Source of the DNA: Candidatus Omnitrophota bacterium
Lineage (GTDB): Bacteria > Omnitrophota > Gorgyraeia > 2-01-FULL-45-10
Reading direction: 5' to 3'
Assembly (NCBI GenBank): GCA_026387135.1
Contig: JAPLMH010000075.1
Span: 1-9,496, forward strand
DNA: 9,496 nucleotides
How positions within the stretch are numbered: the first letter of the stretch is position 1; the number at the start of each line of letters is the position of its first letter. Below, piece by piece: positions 1 through 7,181 of the stretch. The notes under the pieces are model-generated. The model worked only from the letters and a program-made list of their open reading frames with translations, was not told the DNA's origin and did not search any database. The translations under genes were made by a program, and so were the position numbers.

Positions 1-1468
1 CAAAATATATAAGCGGAAGGCTCTTCTCCAGTGAGACCGAAAAAGTAAGCCTCTTAATTTCGGCCATCGCCTTCAAGGTGCCGGCTACCTCATCAACCGC
101 CTTATTTATGACGTTCATCTCCATCTTGAATACGACTTTGCCCTGCTCCAATTTTTGCATATCCAGGATGTCGTTTATTAATCTGGTGAGCCTGTCAACA
201 TTCTTATTGGTTATATTCAGGAACTCTCTCTGTTTTTGCGTAATATCGCCTACCTTGCCTTCGGAAATGACGGCGATACCTTCCTTTATGATCGTCAATG
301 GCGTCCTCATTTCGTGCGATGCCATGGATATGAAGTCGCTCTTTATCATCAGAGCCTGCTCCAGTTTCCTGGCGTACCTGTCCAGGTCATTCTTTGCCGC
401 AGTCAGTTCGGAAGTCCTTTCCATGACTTTCTTCTCCAGGCCCTTAGACAGGTCTTCCAGATTGTTCCTCGCGGTCTGGAGGGTCTTCTGCTTATCCTTT
501 ATATCCGCCATCATTTCATTGAAGGCATCGGCGAACTCCTCTATCTCGTCCCCCGTCCGGACCTCTATATTGTAGTCCCAGTGCCCGTTCATGATCTGGC
601 CGACCGCCCTGTGCAGCTGCCGTATAGGGTTCACGATAAAGCTGCTGAAGATAAAACCTATGGGGACCATTATTATTATCAGGAAGATTACGGCTGGTAT
701 AACCCATAGTATGAACCTGTTAAAAGGCGCAAATACCTCTCTGGAGTCCTGTTCTATAAAGACTCTCCATGTCGTATCGTTTTCCGACAGAAATCGTGAA
801 TTTACCTCGGAGAAAGCCATGAAGACAGGCCCGGCACTGCCCCGGCCGCGCCCGCGAACCACGCCGTATTTTCCATTACTTGTCAATAAACGCCTATAGT
901 CGGCCTCTTCGCATACAGGCAAGTTGAGCTGTGCCTTACCGGGATAGAACATTAACATGCCTTTACCGTTAACCAGGACCGCGCGGCCCGTTGTATCAAG
1001 CCTGAAATCGCCTAAAGACTCGAAGAGTCTCTGCGCGGCAAGCTCTACCTTAATAGTGCCGGTGACGGTTTTATTCTCATTCCTTATGGGCACAAATACC
1101 GGGATCACCCACCTATTCGGAGTTTCATCAAACTCCATGGGCCCTATGAACAGGTCACCATTAATAGGTAATATTTTTGGCTCAATGGAAAATGTTGCGA
1201 TATTTTTATCGGAGTCGGCCAGCGATCTTAGTTTTGCCAATGAAGGATCGCCAGAACAGGCGATTATCTTTGTTATCTCTTCATCTACTATCTTTCCTAC
1301 CTGGACGGACAACTGCTGGGCGAGTTTTCTGTGCACATTTCCCATCATGCCATGGGATAGTTTAAAACCGAGGAGATACCCTATAGCTACCGCGACGAAC
1401 ATGACGCTTAGGGTGGAAAGACAGATTATAATTACGACCTTTTGCCTTATGCCCGCCCTGTGTTTCAT
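1..1468 (-). CDS. Sensor histidine kinase (Cache-like sensor, HAMP, HisKA), 3' end outside window
   Basis: Membrane-bound two-component sensor kinase; 489 codons are visible before the window edge cuts it. Reading the minus strand gives: TM helix 1 (about residues 10-33), an extracytoplasmic region (about 34-251), TM helix 2 (about 252-278), a HAMP domain (P281, then GDEIEEFADAFNEMM at 306-320), a coiled coil (about 321-372) and a HisKA domain with the H-box SHEMRTPLT, phospho-acceptor His385. The last residues look like the beginning of the ATPase domain, whose N, G1 and G2 boxes lie outside. The outer domain resembles Cache sensors (GRAVLVNGKGMLMFYP at 161-176, then WRVFIEQDSREVFAP at 234-248); its ligand is unknown. 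The ATG at 1466-1468 follows an AGGAA site (1478-1482, 9-nt spacer) that overlaps the folE stop, so translation is probably coupled to folE. The cognate response regulator is not visible. Confidence 0.93.
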   Translation of the reverse strand, partial: MKHRAGIRQKVVIIICLSTLSVMFVAVAIGYLLGFKLSHGMMGNVHRKLAQQLSVQVGKIVDEEITKIIACSGDPSLAKLRSLADSDKNIATFSIEPKILPINGDLFIGPMEFDETPNRWVIPVFVPIRNENKTVTGTIKVELAAQRLFESLGDFRLDTTGRAVLVNGKGMLMFYPGKAQLNLPVCEEADYRRLLTSNGKYGVVRGRGRGSAGPVFMAFSEVNSRFLSENDTTWRVFIEQDSREVFAPFNRFILWVIPAVIFLIIIMVPIGFIFSSFIVNPIRQLHRAVGQIMNGHWDYNIEVRTGDEIEEFADAFNEMMADIKDKQKTLQTARNNLEDLSKGLEKKVMERTSELTAAKNDLDRYARKLEQALMIKSDFISMASHEMRTPLTIIKEGIAVISEGKVGDITQKQREFLNITNKNVDRLTRLINDILDMQKLEQGKVVFKMEMNVINKAVDEVAGTLKAMAEIKRLTFSVSLEKSLPLIYF

Positions 1469-1480
1469 CAAAAAAATTTC

Positions 1481-2038
1481 CTAGCCTTTTATCAGGGCCA
1501 TCGCTTCCGCCCTGGTCTTTTCGTTCTTCCTGAATGTGCCTCTTACAGCGCTAGTGATGGTCATGACGCCGGGTTTTTTAACGCCGCGCATCGACATGCA
1601 CATATGTTCCGCTTCTATTACAACCATAACTCCTCTGGGTTTGAGCTTCTTCATTATGATATCCGCGATGTCGGTAGTTATGCGCTCCTGGACCTGCAGC
1701 CTCTTGGCAAATATATCCACAACCCTGACGAGCTTGCTTAAACCCGTCACCCTGTTGTTGCTTGGTATGTAGGCTACGTGCGCCTTGCCGACAAAGGGAA
1801 GCATGTGGTGCTCGCACATCGAGTAGAATGGTATATTCTTCAATAATATTATCTCGTCGTGGTCTTTTTCAAATATAACCTCAAGCTCCTTTTCAGGATC
1901 GAGCTTACGCCCTTCCAGTATCTCCTCGTACATTTCAGCTACGCGTTTCGGCGTATCCTTTATATCTTTTCTCTTCGGATCCTCGCCTACCGCTATAAGG
2001 ATCTCCCGCACCGCCTTTTCGATCCGCTTTAAATCCAT
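1481..2038 (-). CDS. folE: GTP cyclohydrolase I (FolE, type IA)
   Basis: Converts GTP to 7,8-dihydroneopterin triphosphate and formate, the first committed step of tetrahydrofolate (and often queuosine) synthesis; a cytosolic homodecamer in known members. The 185-residue product is of normal length. Visible family motifs, numbered from the chosen start: the zinc/catalytic motif CEHH at 75-78 (Cys75 and His78 as zinc ligands, His77 catalytic by E. coli analogy), GLSKLVRVVD at 99-108, QVQERIT at 115-121 in the substrate pocket, and HMCMSMRG at 145-152 carrying the third zinc ligand Cys147. The start is the ATG at 2036-2038, because AAGGAG (2044-2049) sits 5 nt upstream. A GTG two codons earlier would overlap that site and is unlikely. 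It follows mnmE by 14 nt and precedes the kinase by 12 nt. The zinc motif indicates the type I enzyme rather than the zinc-independent FolE2. Confidence 0.97.
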   Translation of the reverse strand: MDLKRIEKAVREILIAVGEDPKRKDIKDTPKRVAEMYEEILEGRKLDPEKELEVIFEKDHDEIILLKNIPFYSMCEHHMLPFVGKAHVAYIPSNNRVTGLSKLVRVVDIFAKRLQVQERITTDIADIIMKKLKPRGVMVVIEAEHMCMSMRGVKKPGVMTITSAVRGTFRKNEKTRAEAMALIKG

Positions 2039-2043
2039 GACCA

Positions 2044-2049
2044 CTCCTT
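2044..2049 (-). promoter_or_regulatory. Shine-Dalgarno site that fixes the folE start
   Basis: AAGGAG on the minus strand, 5 nt before the ATG at 2036-2038. The upstream in-frame GTG (2042-2044) uses the last G of this site and so cannot use it for initiation. Confidence 0.8.
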
Positions 2050-2052
2050 ATT

Positions 2053-3240
2053 TTACTTACCTATGCAAAAATTTTCGAATATCTTATCCAGGATATCATC
2101 GGAGGCCGATCTGCCCACTATCAGGCCGAGATTGAATATGGCCTCTTTGAGATCCACAGCTATCAGCTCCGGATGCATAGCCTCTTTGACCGCCTTACTT
2201 ACAGATAACATATTGTTGAACGCTTTGTCAAGGAGCTCTTTGTGCCTGGCGTTTGTTACTATGGCCCCTTCACCCTGTGTGAATTTTCCGCTCCATACTA
2301 TATCGAGGATGGACTTCTCCAGAAGCTCAATATTTATCTTCTTCTCTACAGAGACCTCTACCACCACCTCACCCTTAAACAAAGTAGACACCCCGGGGGT
2401 ATTGGCGCTTAAATCGATCTTATTCACGATGACAAGCTTCTTCCGGCCCTCGACCAGCCTGATGATCTCCAGGTCCTCTTCGTTTATCTTGGTGGAGGCG
2501 TCGAGCATCAGGAGGACTATGTCGGCTTTTTCTATATAGTGCTTGCTCTTGCCGGCGCTCTCCTTATATAGGGCGTCGTTCGCCTGCCCTATCCCTGCCG
2601 TATCGACCAGCCTTATGGGCACGCCGTTCAAGCTTATCATCTCCTCTACGGCATCCCGTGTAGTGCCGGGGATCGGCGCCACTATCACGCGGTCCCTCTT
2701 TAAGAGCAGATTCATAAGGCTCGACTTCCCCACATTAGGCTTTCCGCAGATCACCGCCAGCACTCCTTCACGCAGGACTACGCCCTCGCTGAAACTGTCT
2801 ATTAAATGCTTCATCTTGTCGAGAATAACCTTTACCTTCTTATTGAGGGCCCCTTCTTTGATAATATCCGCGTCTTCGTCCGGAAAATCTATTGAGGCCT
2901 CTATATGGGAAGCGATATCTACCAAAGAATCGAGTAGGCCTGACACATCTTTGGAGAGGCGTCCTTCGAGCTGTCCAACAGCGGCTTTCAGAGATCCTTC
3001 AGTCTTTGCTCTTATCACATCGAGCACGGCCTCGGCCTGGGTGAGATCGATCCTGCCGTTCAAGAAAGCCCTCTTCGTGAATTCACCAGGACCGGCTACC
3101 CTAGCTCCGCATTTAACTGCAAGATCTAATACTTTTTTAACCGCCTGTATCCCGCCGTGGCAATTGATCTCCACTACATCTTCTTTGGTATAGCTTTTCG
3201 GAGAGCGCATCACCGTAAGCAGGACTTCGTCAATATCCAA
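2053..3240 (-). CDS. mnmE: tRNA modification GTPase MnmE (TrmE), main part; 5' end displaced to another frame
   Basis: With MnmG, MnmE forms the complex that adds (carboxymethyl)aminomethyl to the wobble uridine C5 of certain tRNAs, using methylene-THF and GTP. The open frame holds 395 residues from a TTG at 3238-3240. It contains the rest of the folate-binding N-terminal domain (EDVVEINCHGG at 20-30, GEFTKRAFLNGRIDLTQAEA at 52-71), the helical domain, and the G domain: G1 GKPNVGKSS (166-174), G2 PGTTRD (191-196), G3 DTAG (213-216) and G4 NKID (273-276). It ends in the diagnostic FCIGK (Cys392). The residue after DTAGI is Gly, where I expect Arg in many homologues. The TTG is unlikely to be the native start: the frame reads HYGRI directly before it, as MnmE proteins do, and the true N-terminus lies in another frame (see 3210-3365). 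As read, the protein would be truncated or need a frameshift; a sequencing or assembly error is equally possible. Confidence 0.93.
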   Translation of the reverse strand: MDIDEVLLTVMRSPKSYTKEDVVEINCHGGIQAVKKVLDLAVKCGARVAGPGEFTKRAFLNGRIDLTQAEAVLDVIRAKTEGSLKAAVGQLEGRLSKDVSGLLDSLVDIASHIEASIDFPDEDADIIKEGALNKKVKVILDKMKHLIDSFSEGVVLREGVLAVICGKPNVGKSSLMNLLLKRDRVIVAPIPGTTRDAVEEMISLNGVPIRLVDTAGIGQANDALYKESAGKSKHYIEKADIVLLMLDASTKINEEDLEIIRLVEGRKKLVIVNKIDLSANTPGVSTLFKGEVVVEVSVEKKINIELLEKSILDIVWSGKFTQGEGAIVTNARHKELLDKAFNNMLSVSKAVKEAMHPELIAVDLKEAIFNLGLIVGRSASDDILDKIFENFCIGK

Positions 3241-3365
3241 TATGCGCCCGTAATGTCGGCTATCTTTAGCGCCTTCGCTCCACTCATACGGACTATGCCT
3301 ATACCGCCTTCACCTGCAGGCGTCGAGGGAGCGGCTATCGTATCGTTTAAGCTGTCTTCATGCAT
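3210..3365 (-). pseudogene. mnmE: Out-of-frame N-terminal fragment of mnmE
   Basis: From the ATG at 3363-3365 the minus strand reads 37 residues that match the MnmE N-terminus (DTIAAPSTPAGEGGIGIVRM at 8-27, then SGAKALKIAD). It then leaves the family after Asp37 and stops at TGA 3210-3212. The family sequence resumes in a different frame with CAT TAC GGG at 3255-3247 (HYG). From what I recall of the family, roughly 20 residues separate 'IAD' from 'HYG', so the lesion is best explained by loss of 3n+1 nucleotides, about 58 nt. AAGGAG at 3377-3382, 11 nt upstream, is a plausible ribosome site, and the ATG overlaps the last 19 nt of folC. I see no slippery heptamer that would support programmed frameshifting. 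Confidence 0.85.
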
Positions 3366-4681
3366 CTGGAGTAATGCTCCTTCGCTTCTCCGACGATATA
3401 CAGGGAGCCGGTTACAAGTATAAGATCTTCCGCTCCGGCTATGGATAGCGCTTTACCCAGCGCCTCTTCCGTATTCTTAGTCGAGATCACATCTTTAGCG
3501 CGCTGTTTCATATTTAGCATCTCTTCTTTTATCTTAATCGGGTCCAATGCCCTGCTTAAAATTTTTGATTTCGTCAATATGACCGTCCCGGACTCTGGGA
3601 TCAGTTCCTCTAACATACCCTTTACATCCTTATCTTTCGAAACACCCAATACGAGTATCAGCTTATTGTATTTGAATATCTTCTTTACGGCTTCGATCAG
3701 TATGCGCGCACTGGCCTTATTATGGGCCCCGTCGAGAAGGACGAAAGGCCTTCTGTCAATGACCTCTAATCGTCCGGGCCAGCTTGCGGCTCTTATCCCG
3801 CTACGGACCGCCTCCTCAGGGATCGCGATCTTCCGCATCCTAAGAGCCTCGATGATGCCTATAGCGGTAGCCGCATTGACTACCTGGTGAGGCCCTATCA
3901 AAGATGTCTGTAGATTTTCGTATTCTCCAAACGGCCCTGACACGTTGAATCTATTTGAATCCTCATCCGACGCCAGTTCTTTAAATTTTATATCCCTGCC
4001 CACAAGAATAAGGCGGGCATTCCTATCCCTACATATATCTTCTATCGTCTTTAGCGCGTTTGCCTCCTGTGGCGCCGACACACAAATGGATCCCGTCTTT
4101 ATTATACCGCACTTCTCCGTCGCTATCTCTTCCAGCGTATCTCCCAGCTTATCGGTATGTTCATAGCTTAACGGCGTTATAGCGCATGCGAGCGGCTCTA
4201 TGATATTTGTGGCGTCAAGCCTACCGCCCAGGCCGACTTCATATACGGCAAGATCGGCCTTCTTCTCTTTAAAATAGAGATATGCTATGGCTGTATATAC
4301 CTCAAAGAACGTCGGCATCTCATCTTTCATATGAGATTGGACCGTCTCTTTTATATGACAAAGGATACGGCTTAAGTCTTCTTCGCTTATGAGCTCATTG
4401 CCTATTCTTATTCTTTCACGGAAAGAGATGAGATGGGGAGACGTATAGAGCCCCACTTTAAATCCGGCAGATCCCAGTATAGAATGGACGTAAGAGGCGG
4501 TTGAGCCCTTCCCCTTGCTTCCTGCAATATGAATTGAACGTACGCTTCTCTGGGGATCTCCGAGGAGAGCAGCAAGCCGTCTCATCCGCTCCAATTTGAA
4601 CGAGGTCTTATAATTATATCCGTCCGATTTTTCGAAATTGATGAATGAATCGAGATACTTTAGAGCTTCCGGGTAGGTCAT
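3347..4681 (-). CDS. folC: Bifunctional dihydrofolate synthase / folylpolyglutamate synthase (FolC)
   Basis: ATP-dependent Mur-ligase-type enzyme that couples glutamate to dihydropteroate and extends polyglutamate tails on folates, which keeps folates in the cell and raises affinity for folate enzymes such as PurH. The 444-residue length is normal. Visible motifs: the P-loop HIAGSKGKGS (51-60), TSPHL (80-84), EVGLGGRLDATN (148-159), EHTDKLGDTLEEIATEKCGI (174-193), WPGRLE (301-306) and DGAHN (317-321), which marks the C-terminal Mur-ligase domain. Whether it has both activities or only one cannot be told from the sequence; a dihydropteroate synthase gene (folP) is not in the window. The ATG at 4679-4681 lies 3 nt after the purH stop. 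No clear Shine-Dalgarno is visible, so translation is probably coupled to purH. The 3' end overlaps the mnmE start by 19 nt. Confidence 0.95.
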   Translation of the reverse strand: MTYPEALKYLDSFINFEKSDGYNYKTSFKLERMRRLAALLGDPQRSVRSIHIAGSKGKGSTASYVHSILGSAGFKVGLYTSPHLISFRERIRIGNELISEEDLSRILCHIKETVQSHMKDEMPTFFEVYTAIAYLYFKEKKADLAVYEVGLGGRLDATNIIEPLACAITPLSYEHTDKLGDTLEEIATEKCGIIKTGSICVSAPQEANALKTIEDICRDRNARLILVGRDIKFKELASDEDSNRFNVSGPFGEYENLQTSLIGPHQVVNAATAIGIIEALRMRKIAIPEEAVRSGIRAASWPGRLEVIDRRPFVLLDGAHNKASARILIEAVKKIFKYNKLILVLGVSKDKDVKGMLEELIPESGTVILTKSKILSRALDPIKIKEEMLNMKQRAKDVISTKNTEEALGKALSIAGAEDLILVTGSLYIVGEAKEHYSRCMKTA

Positions 4682-4684
4682 CTT

Positions 4685-6259
4685 TTAATGCTTGAAGTGC
4701 CGCACGCCAGTAAATACCATGGCTATCCCCAATTTATCCGCCATAGCGATCACCTCTTTGTCCCTTATAGATCCGCCAGGCTGGATTATCGCTTTGATGC
4801 CCGCTTTTGCGGCCTCTTCTATGCCGTCTTCTTTAGGAAAGAAGGCGTCGCTGGCCAGCGTCGCGCTCTTTGCGCGGGGACCGGCTTTTTCGGATGCGAT
4901 CTTTACCGACTCGACCCTCGACATCTGGCCCGCACCGACCCCTACGGTCTTTGTTCCGGCGGAAATGACTATAGCGTTCGATTTGACGTGTTTGACTATA
5001 ATAAAACCGAATAGCATGGAGCGCAGCTCTTCTTTAGTGGGTTTTATCTTCGTAACTATCTTAAGATCGGACTCTTTTGTGGATAAAGCATCTATATCCT
5101 GCACAAGGAGTCCTCCGGAGACTTTTTTCATCTCCCGGCCGGCTTTAGCTGCCTTGGCGGTGAAGTTCTTTACCTCTATAAGCCTCAAGTTCTTCTTAAC
5201 CTTCAGCGACTCGAGAGCTTTCGGTTCGTAAGATGGCGCTATGATGCATTCTACAAAATCGGCCTCTTTGAGAATGGTATCAGCGAGGGACACGTCTACA
5301 GTCCTGTTAAAACCGACGACGCTTCCGAATGCGCTCAGGCGGTCGCAATCCAATGCATTGACATAGGCTTCTCTCAAACTCTTAGCCGCAGCCGCGCCGC
5401 ATGGATTTGTATGCTTTATTATCGCCGCCGCGGGTTCGTCGAACTCCATGACTATCTCCAGCGCCGCGTTCAAGTCTATTATATTGTTGAAGGAGAGCTC
5501 CTTGCCGTGCAGCTGAACGGCGCCGGCGATACCAATACCGTCGGATGAGCCATCTTTATAAAAAGCGGCCTTCTGGTGCGGGTTCTCGCCGTAACGCAGG
5601 TCCTGTAGTTTCTTGAATTTCAAATCTAAAGTGTCCGGAAATTCTTCATGTGACTTTGTGACCTGGTGACCTGGTGACTTCAAATAATCATATATTGCCG
5701 CGTCATAAGCGGACGTTCTTGCAAATACTTTTTTGCCCAGCTCCACAAGCAGAGGCTCCGAAATTCCGCCCGAATTCTTCCCCATCTCCTCTATAACACG
5801 AGTATAGTCAGATGGGTCGCATACAACGCATACCGACTTATGGTTCTTGGCGGCGCTGCGCAGCATAGACGGTCCGCCTATATCTATATTCTCTATCGCC
5901 TCTTCAAGTTTAACGCCGGGGGTTGATACCGTCTTTTCGAACGGATATAGATTTACCACCACCATATCTATGAGGCCGATCCCGTGTTTCTTAAGGGTCT
6001 CCATGTGTTCTTTATCATCTCTTAGGGCAAGGAGCGCCGCATGCACTTTCGGATGAAGCGTCTTCACTCGCCCGCCCAGCATCTCGGGAAAACCGGTATC
6101 TTCCGAGACATCCTTTGCTTTAATGCCGAGATCGCGTATTATCTTCGCCGTGCCGCCCGTAGACATTATCTCAACGCCAAATTTATTGAGCGTCTTTACA
6201 AGAGTCTCCAGTCCAGATTTATCAGATACGCTTATGAGAGCCCTTTTGATCTTCAGCAT
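4685..6259 (-). CDS. purH: Bifunctional AICAR formyltransferase / IMP cyclohydrolase (PurH)
   Basis: Catalyses the last two steps of purine synthesis: transfer of a formyl group from 10-formyl-THF to AICAR, then ring closure to IMP. The 524-residue length is normal. The N-terminal cyclohydrolase domain (about 1-193) shows ALISVSDKSG, STGGTAK (33-39) and GGRVKTLHPKVH (62-73). The next residues AALLAL differ from the GG(I/L)LA I expect. The transformylase domain shows LRYGENPHQKAAFY (221-234), the catalytic Lys-His in KHTNPCG (282-288), KHVKSNAIV (423-431), GAGQMSRV (442-449), SDAFFPKEDG (470-479), QPGGSIRD (493-500) and the diagnostic C-terminus VFTGVRHFKH. The domain linker (about 194-205) is encoded by an 8-bp tandem repeat (5647-5678), probably a recent insertion that leaves both active sites intact. 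It begins 16 nt after gpmA, with a modest GAG site before the ATG. Its folate cofactor links it to folC and folE downstream. Confidence 0.98.
   Translation of the reverse strand: MLKIKRALISVSDKSGLETLVKTLNKFGVEIMSTGGTAKIIRDLGIKAKDVSEDTGFPEMLGGRVKTLHPKVHAALLALRDDKEHMETLKKHGIGLIDMVVVNLYPFEKTVSTPGVKLEEAIENIDIGGPSMLRSAAKNHKSVCVVCDPSDYTRVIEEMGKNSGGISEPLLVELGKKVFARTSAYDAAIYDYLKSPGHQVTKSHEEFPDTLDLKFKKLQDLRYGENPHQKAAFYKDGSSDGIGIAGAVQLHGKELSFNNIIDLNAALEIVMEFDEPAAAIIKHTNPCGAAAAKSLREAYVNALDCDRLSAFGSVVGFNRTVDVSLADTILKEADFVECIIAPSYEPKALESLKVKKNLRLIEVKNFTAKAAKAGREMKKVSGGLLVQDIDALSTKESDLKIVTKIKPTKEELRSMLFGFIIVKHVKSNAIVISAGTKTVGVGAGQMSRVESVKIASEKAGPRAKSATLASDAFFPKEDGIEEAAKAGIKAIIQPGGSIRDKEVIAMADKLGIAMVFTGVRHFKH
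5647..5678. repeat. Four tandem 8-bp units inside purH
   Basis: On the plus strand the units are CATGTGAC, TTTGTGAC, CTGGTGAC and CTGGTGAC. All end in GTGAC and the last two are identical. Because 8 is not a multiple of 3, each unit is read in a different phase; the coded residues (about 194-205, SPGHQVTKSHE) lie in the linker between the two PurH domains. Confidence 0.85.
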
Positions 6260-6275
6260 TCCGTCTCGCTTTCGC

Positions 6276-7025
6276 TTATTTTTTTGCCTTGCCCTGATTT
6301 GCGACCGCTTCCATCGCTTTCTTTACTTCCTCAGGGTCTCCCAGATAATAATTCTTGATCGGCTTTAAGTTGTCGTCCAGCTCATAAACGAGCGGCAGCC
6401 CTGTCGGTATATTCAACCCTACGATATCTTTGTCCGAAACGTTATCCAAATATTTGACCAGCGCTCTCAGGCTGTTTCCGTGAGCGGCGATTATCACTCT
6501 CTTGCCGGACTTGACTGCGGGAGCTATAGTCTCATGCCAATAAGGTAGGAATCTCGCAACCGTATCTTTTAAGCATTCCGTGGCAGGTATATCTTTTTTG
6601 GCAAGATCACTATATCTGGGGTCAAAGCCCGGATATCTTGGGTCGGTGACTTCAAGCGCCGGCGGCCTCACATCGTAACTACGTCTCCATATGAGGACCT
6701 GCTCCTCGCCGTATTTTGCAGCCATCTCTGCCTTGTTCAACCCTTGCAGGGCCCCGTAGTGGCGCTCATTGAGTCTCCAGGAATTATATACGGGTATCCA
6801 CATGAGATCCATCTCATCGAGCGTCATCCAGAGCGTTCTTATCGCCCTCTTAAGCACCGAAGTGTATGCAACATCAAAGATGAATCCTTCCCTCTTCAGT
6901 ACCTGCCCGGCCTTCTTTGCCTCGGTGAGCCCCTTCTCGGAGAGATCAACATCGGTCCATCCGGTAAAGCGGTTCTCCTTGTTCCAAGTACTCTCCCCAT
7001 GCCTCAATAGTACCAGCTTCTTCAT
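6276..7025 (-). CDS. gpmA: 2,3-bisphosphoglycerate-dependent phosphoglycerate mutase
   Basis: Interconverts 3- and 2-phosphoglycerate in glycolysis and gluconeogenesis through a phosphohistidine. The 249-residue length matches the cofactor-dependent family (E. coli GpmA is about 250), not the larger manganese-dependent GpmI. Visible residues: RHGES at 8-12 (His9 is the phosphorylated histidine), RFTGWTDVDLSEKG (19-32), LNERHYGALQG (85-95; Glu87 acid/base), WRRSYDVRPP (113-122) and AAHGNSLRALVKYL (180-193; His182). All catalytic positions are intact. The ATG at 7023-7025 follows AGGAG (7033-7037) with a 7-nt spacer. It is the first gene of the operon; the only metabolic link to the downstream folate and purine genes I can suggest is 3-phosphoglycerate as the precursor of serine and one-carbon units (inference). 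Confidence 0.97.
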   Translation of the reverse strand: MKKLVLLRHGESTWNKENRFTGWTDVDLSEKGLTEAKKAGQVLKREGFIFDVAYTSVLKRAIRTLWMTLDEMDLMWIPVYNSWRLNERHYGALQGLNKAEMAAKYGEEQVLIWRRSYDVRPPALEVTDPRYPGFDPRYSDLAKKDIPATECLKDTVARFLPYWHETIAPAVKSGKRVIIAAHGNSLRALVKYLDNVSDKDIVGLNIPTGLPLVYELDDNLKPIKNYYLGDPEEVKKAMEAVANQGKAKK

Positions 7026-7051
7026 CTATCCTCTCCTATATTAGAGGCCTT

Positions 7052-7080
7052 ATTGTAGCATAAATGGTCGGAAAAATAAA
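7052..7080 (-). promoter_or_regulatory. Probable promoter of the gpmA-purH-folC-mnmE-folE operon
   Basis: On the minus strand an extended -10, TGCTACAAT (7060-7052), lies 27 nt from the gpmA ATG. The -35 is weak (TTTATT at 7080-7075 with a 17-bp spacer). It lies downstream of two terminators, as expected for the head of an operon. No operator or riboswitch fold is evident in the short leader. Confidence 0.45.
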
Positions 7081-7090
7081 GCGCAGGGAA

Positions 7091-7121
7091 AACAAAAGGG
7101 GCGCTTCGATCTGAAGCGCCC
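7091..7121 (-). terminator. Second (distal) intrinsic terminator after the membrane-protein gene
   Basis: A perfect 9-bp stem (arms 7099-7107 and 7113-7121, GGGCGCTTC with its complement, 5-nt loop). On the minus strand it is followed by CTTTTGTTTTCC. It sits about 14 nt beyond the first terminator. Confidence 0.7.
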
Positions 7122-7128
7122 ATTGAAC

Positions 7129-7160
7129 AAAAAAGTAGGGCAGGTTAAAACCTGCCCTAC
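7129..7160 (-). terminator. First intrinsic terminator after the membrane-protein gene
   Basis: A perfect inverted repeat (arms 7135-7146 and 7149-7160, GTAGGGCAGGTT with its complement). Only two bases separate the arms, so the working stem is about 10-11 bp. On the minus strand it is followed directly by six T (A6 at 7129-7134). It lies 22 nt after the stop of the upstream gene. Confidence 0.88.
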
Positions 7161-7181
7161 TTACTGTGTTTACAGACTAAT

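Noticed and set aside
78..1484. Several plus-strand open frames opposite the histidine kinase
   Set aside because: They are antisense to a coherent kinase reading frame with clear HAMP and HisKA motifs. They lack family motifs and ribosome sites of their own.
2042..2044. GTG as the folE start
   Set aside because: It overlaps the Shine-Dalgarno AAGGAG; the ATG at 2036-2038 has correct spacing.
3238..3240. TTG as the true start of mnmE
   Set aside because: Conserved MnmE residues (HYGRI) are encoded just before it in the same frame, and the real N-terminus is recognisable from 3365 in another frame. It may act only as a fallback start.
3240..3270. Programmed ribosomal frameshift in mnmE
   Set aside because: No slippery heptamer or downstream pseudoknot is visible, and family residues are missing at the junction, which slippage alone would not explain.
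7026..7060. Riboswitch (purine, THF or PRPP type) in the gpmA leader
   Set aside because: The leader after the likely start is only about 20 nt, too short for an aptamer.
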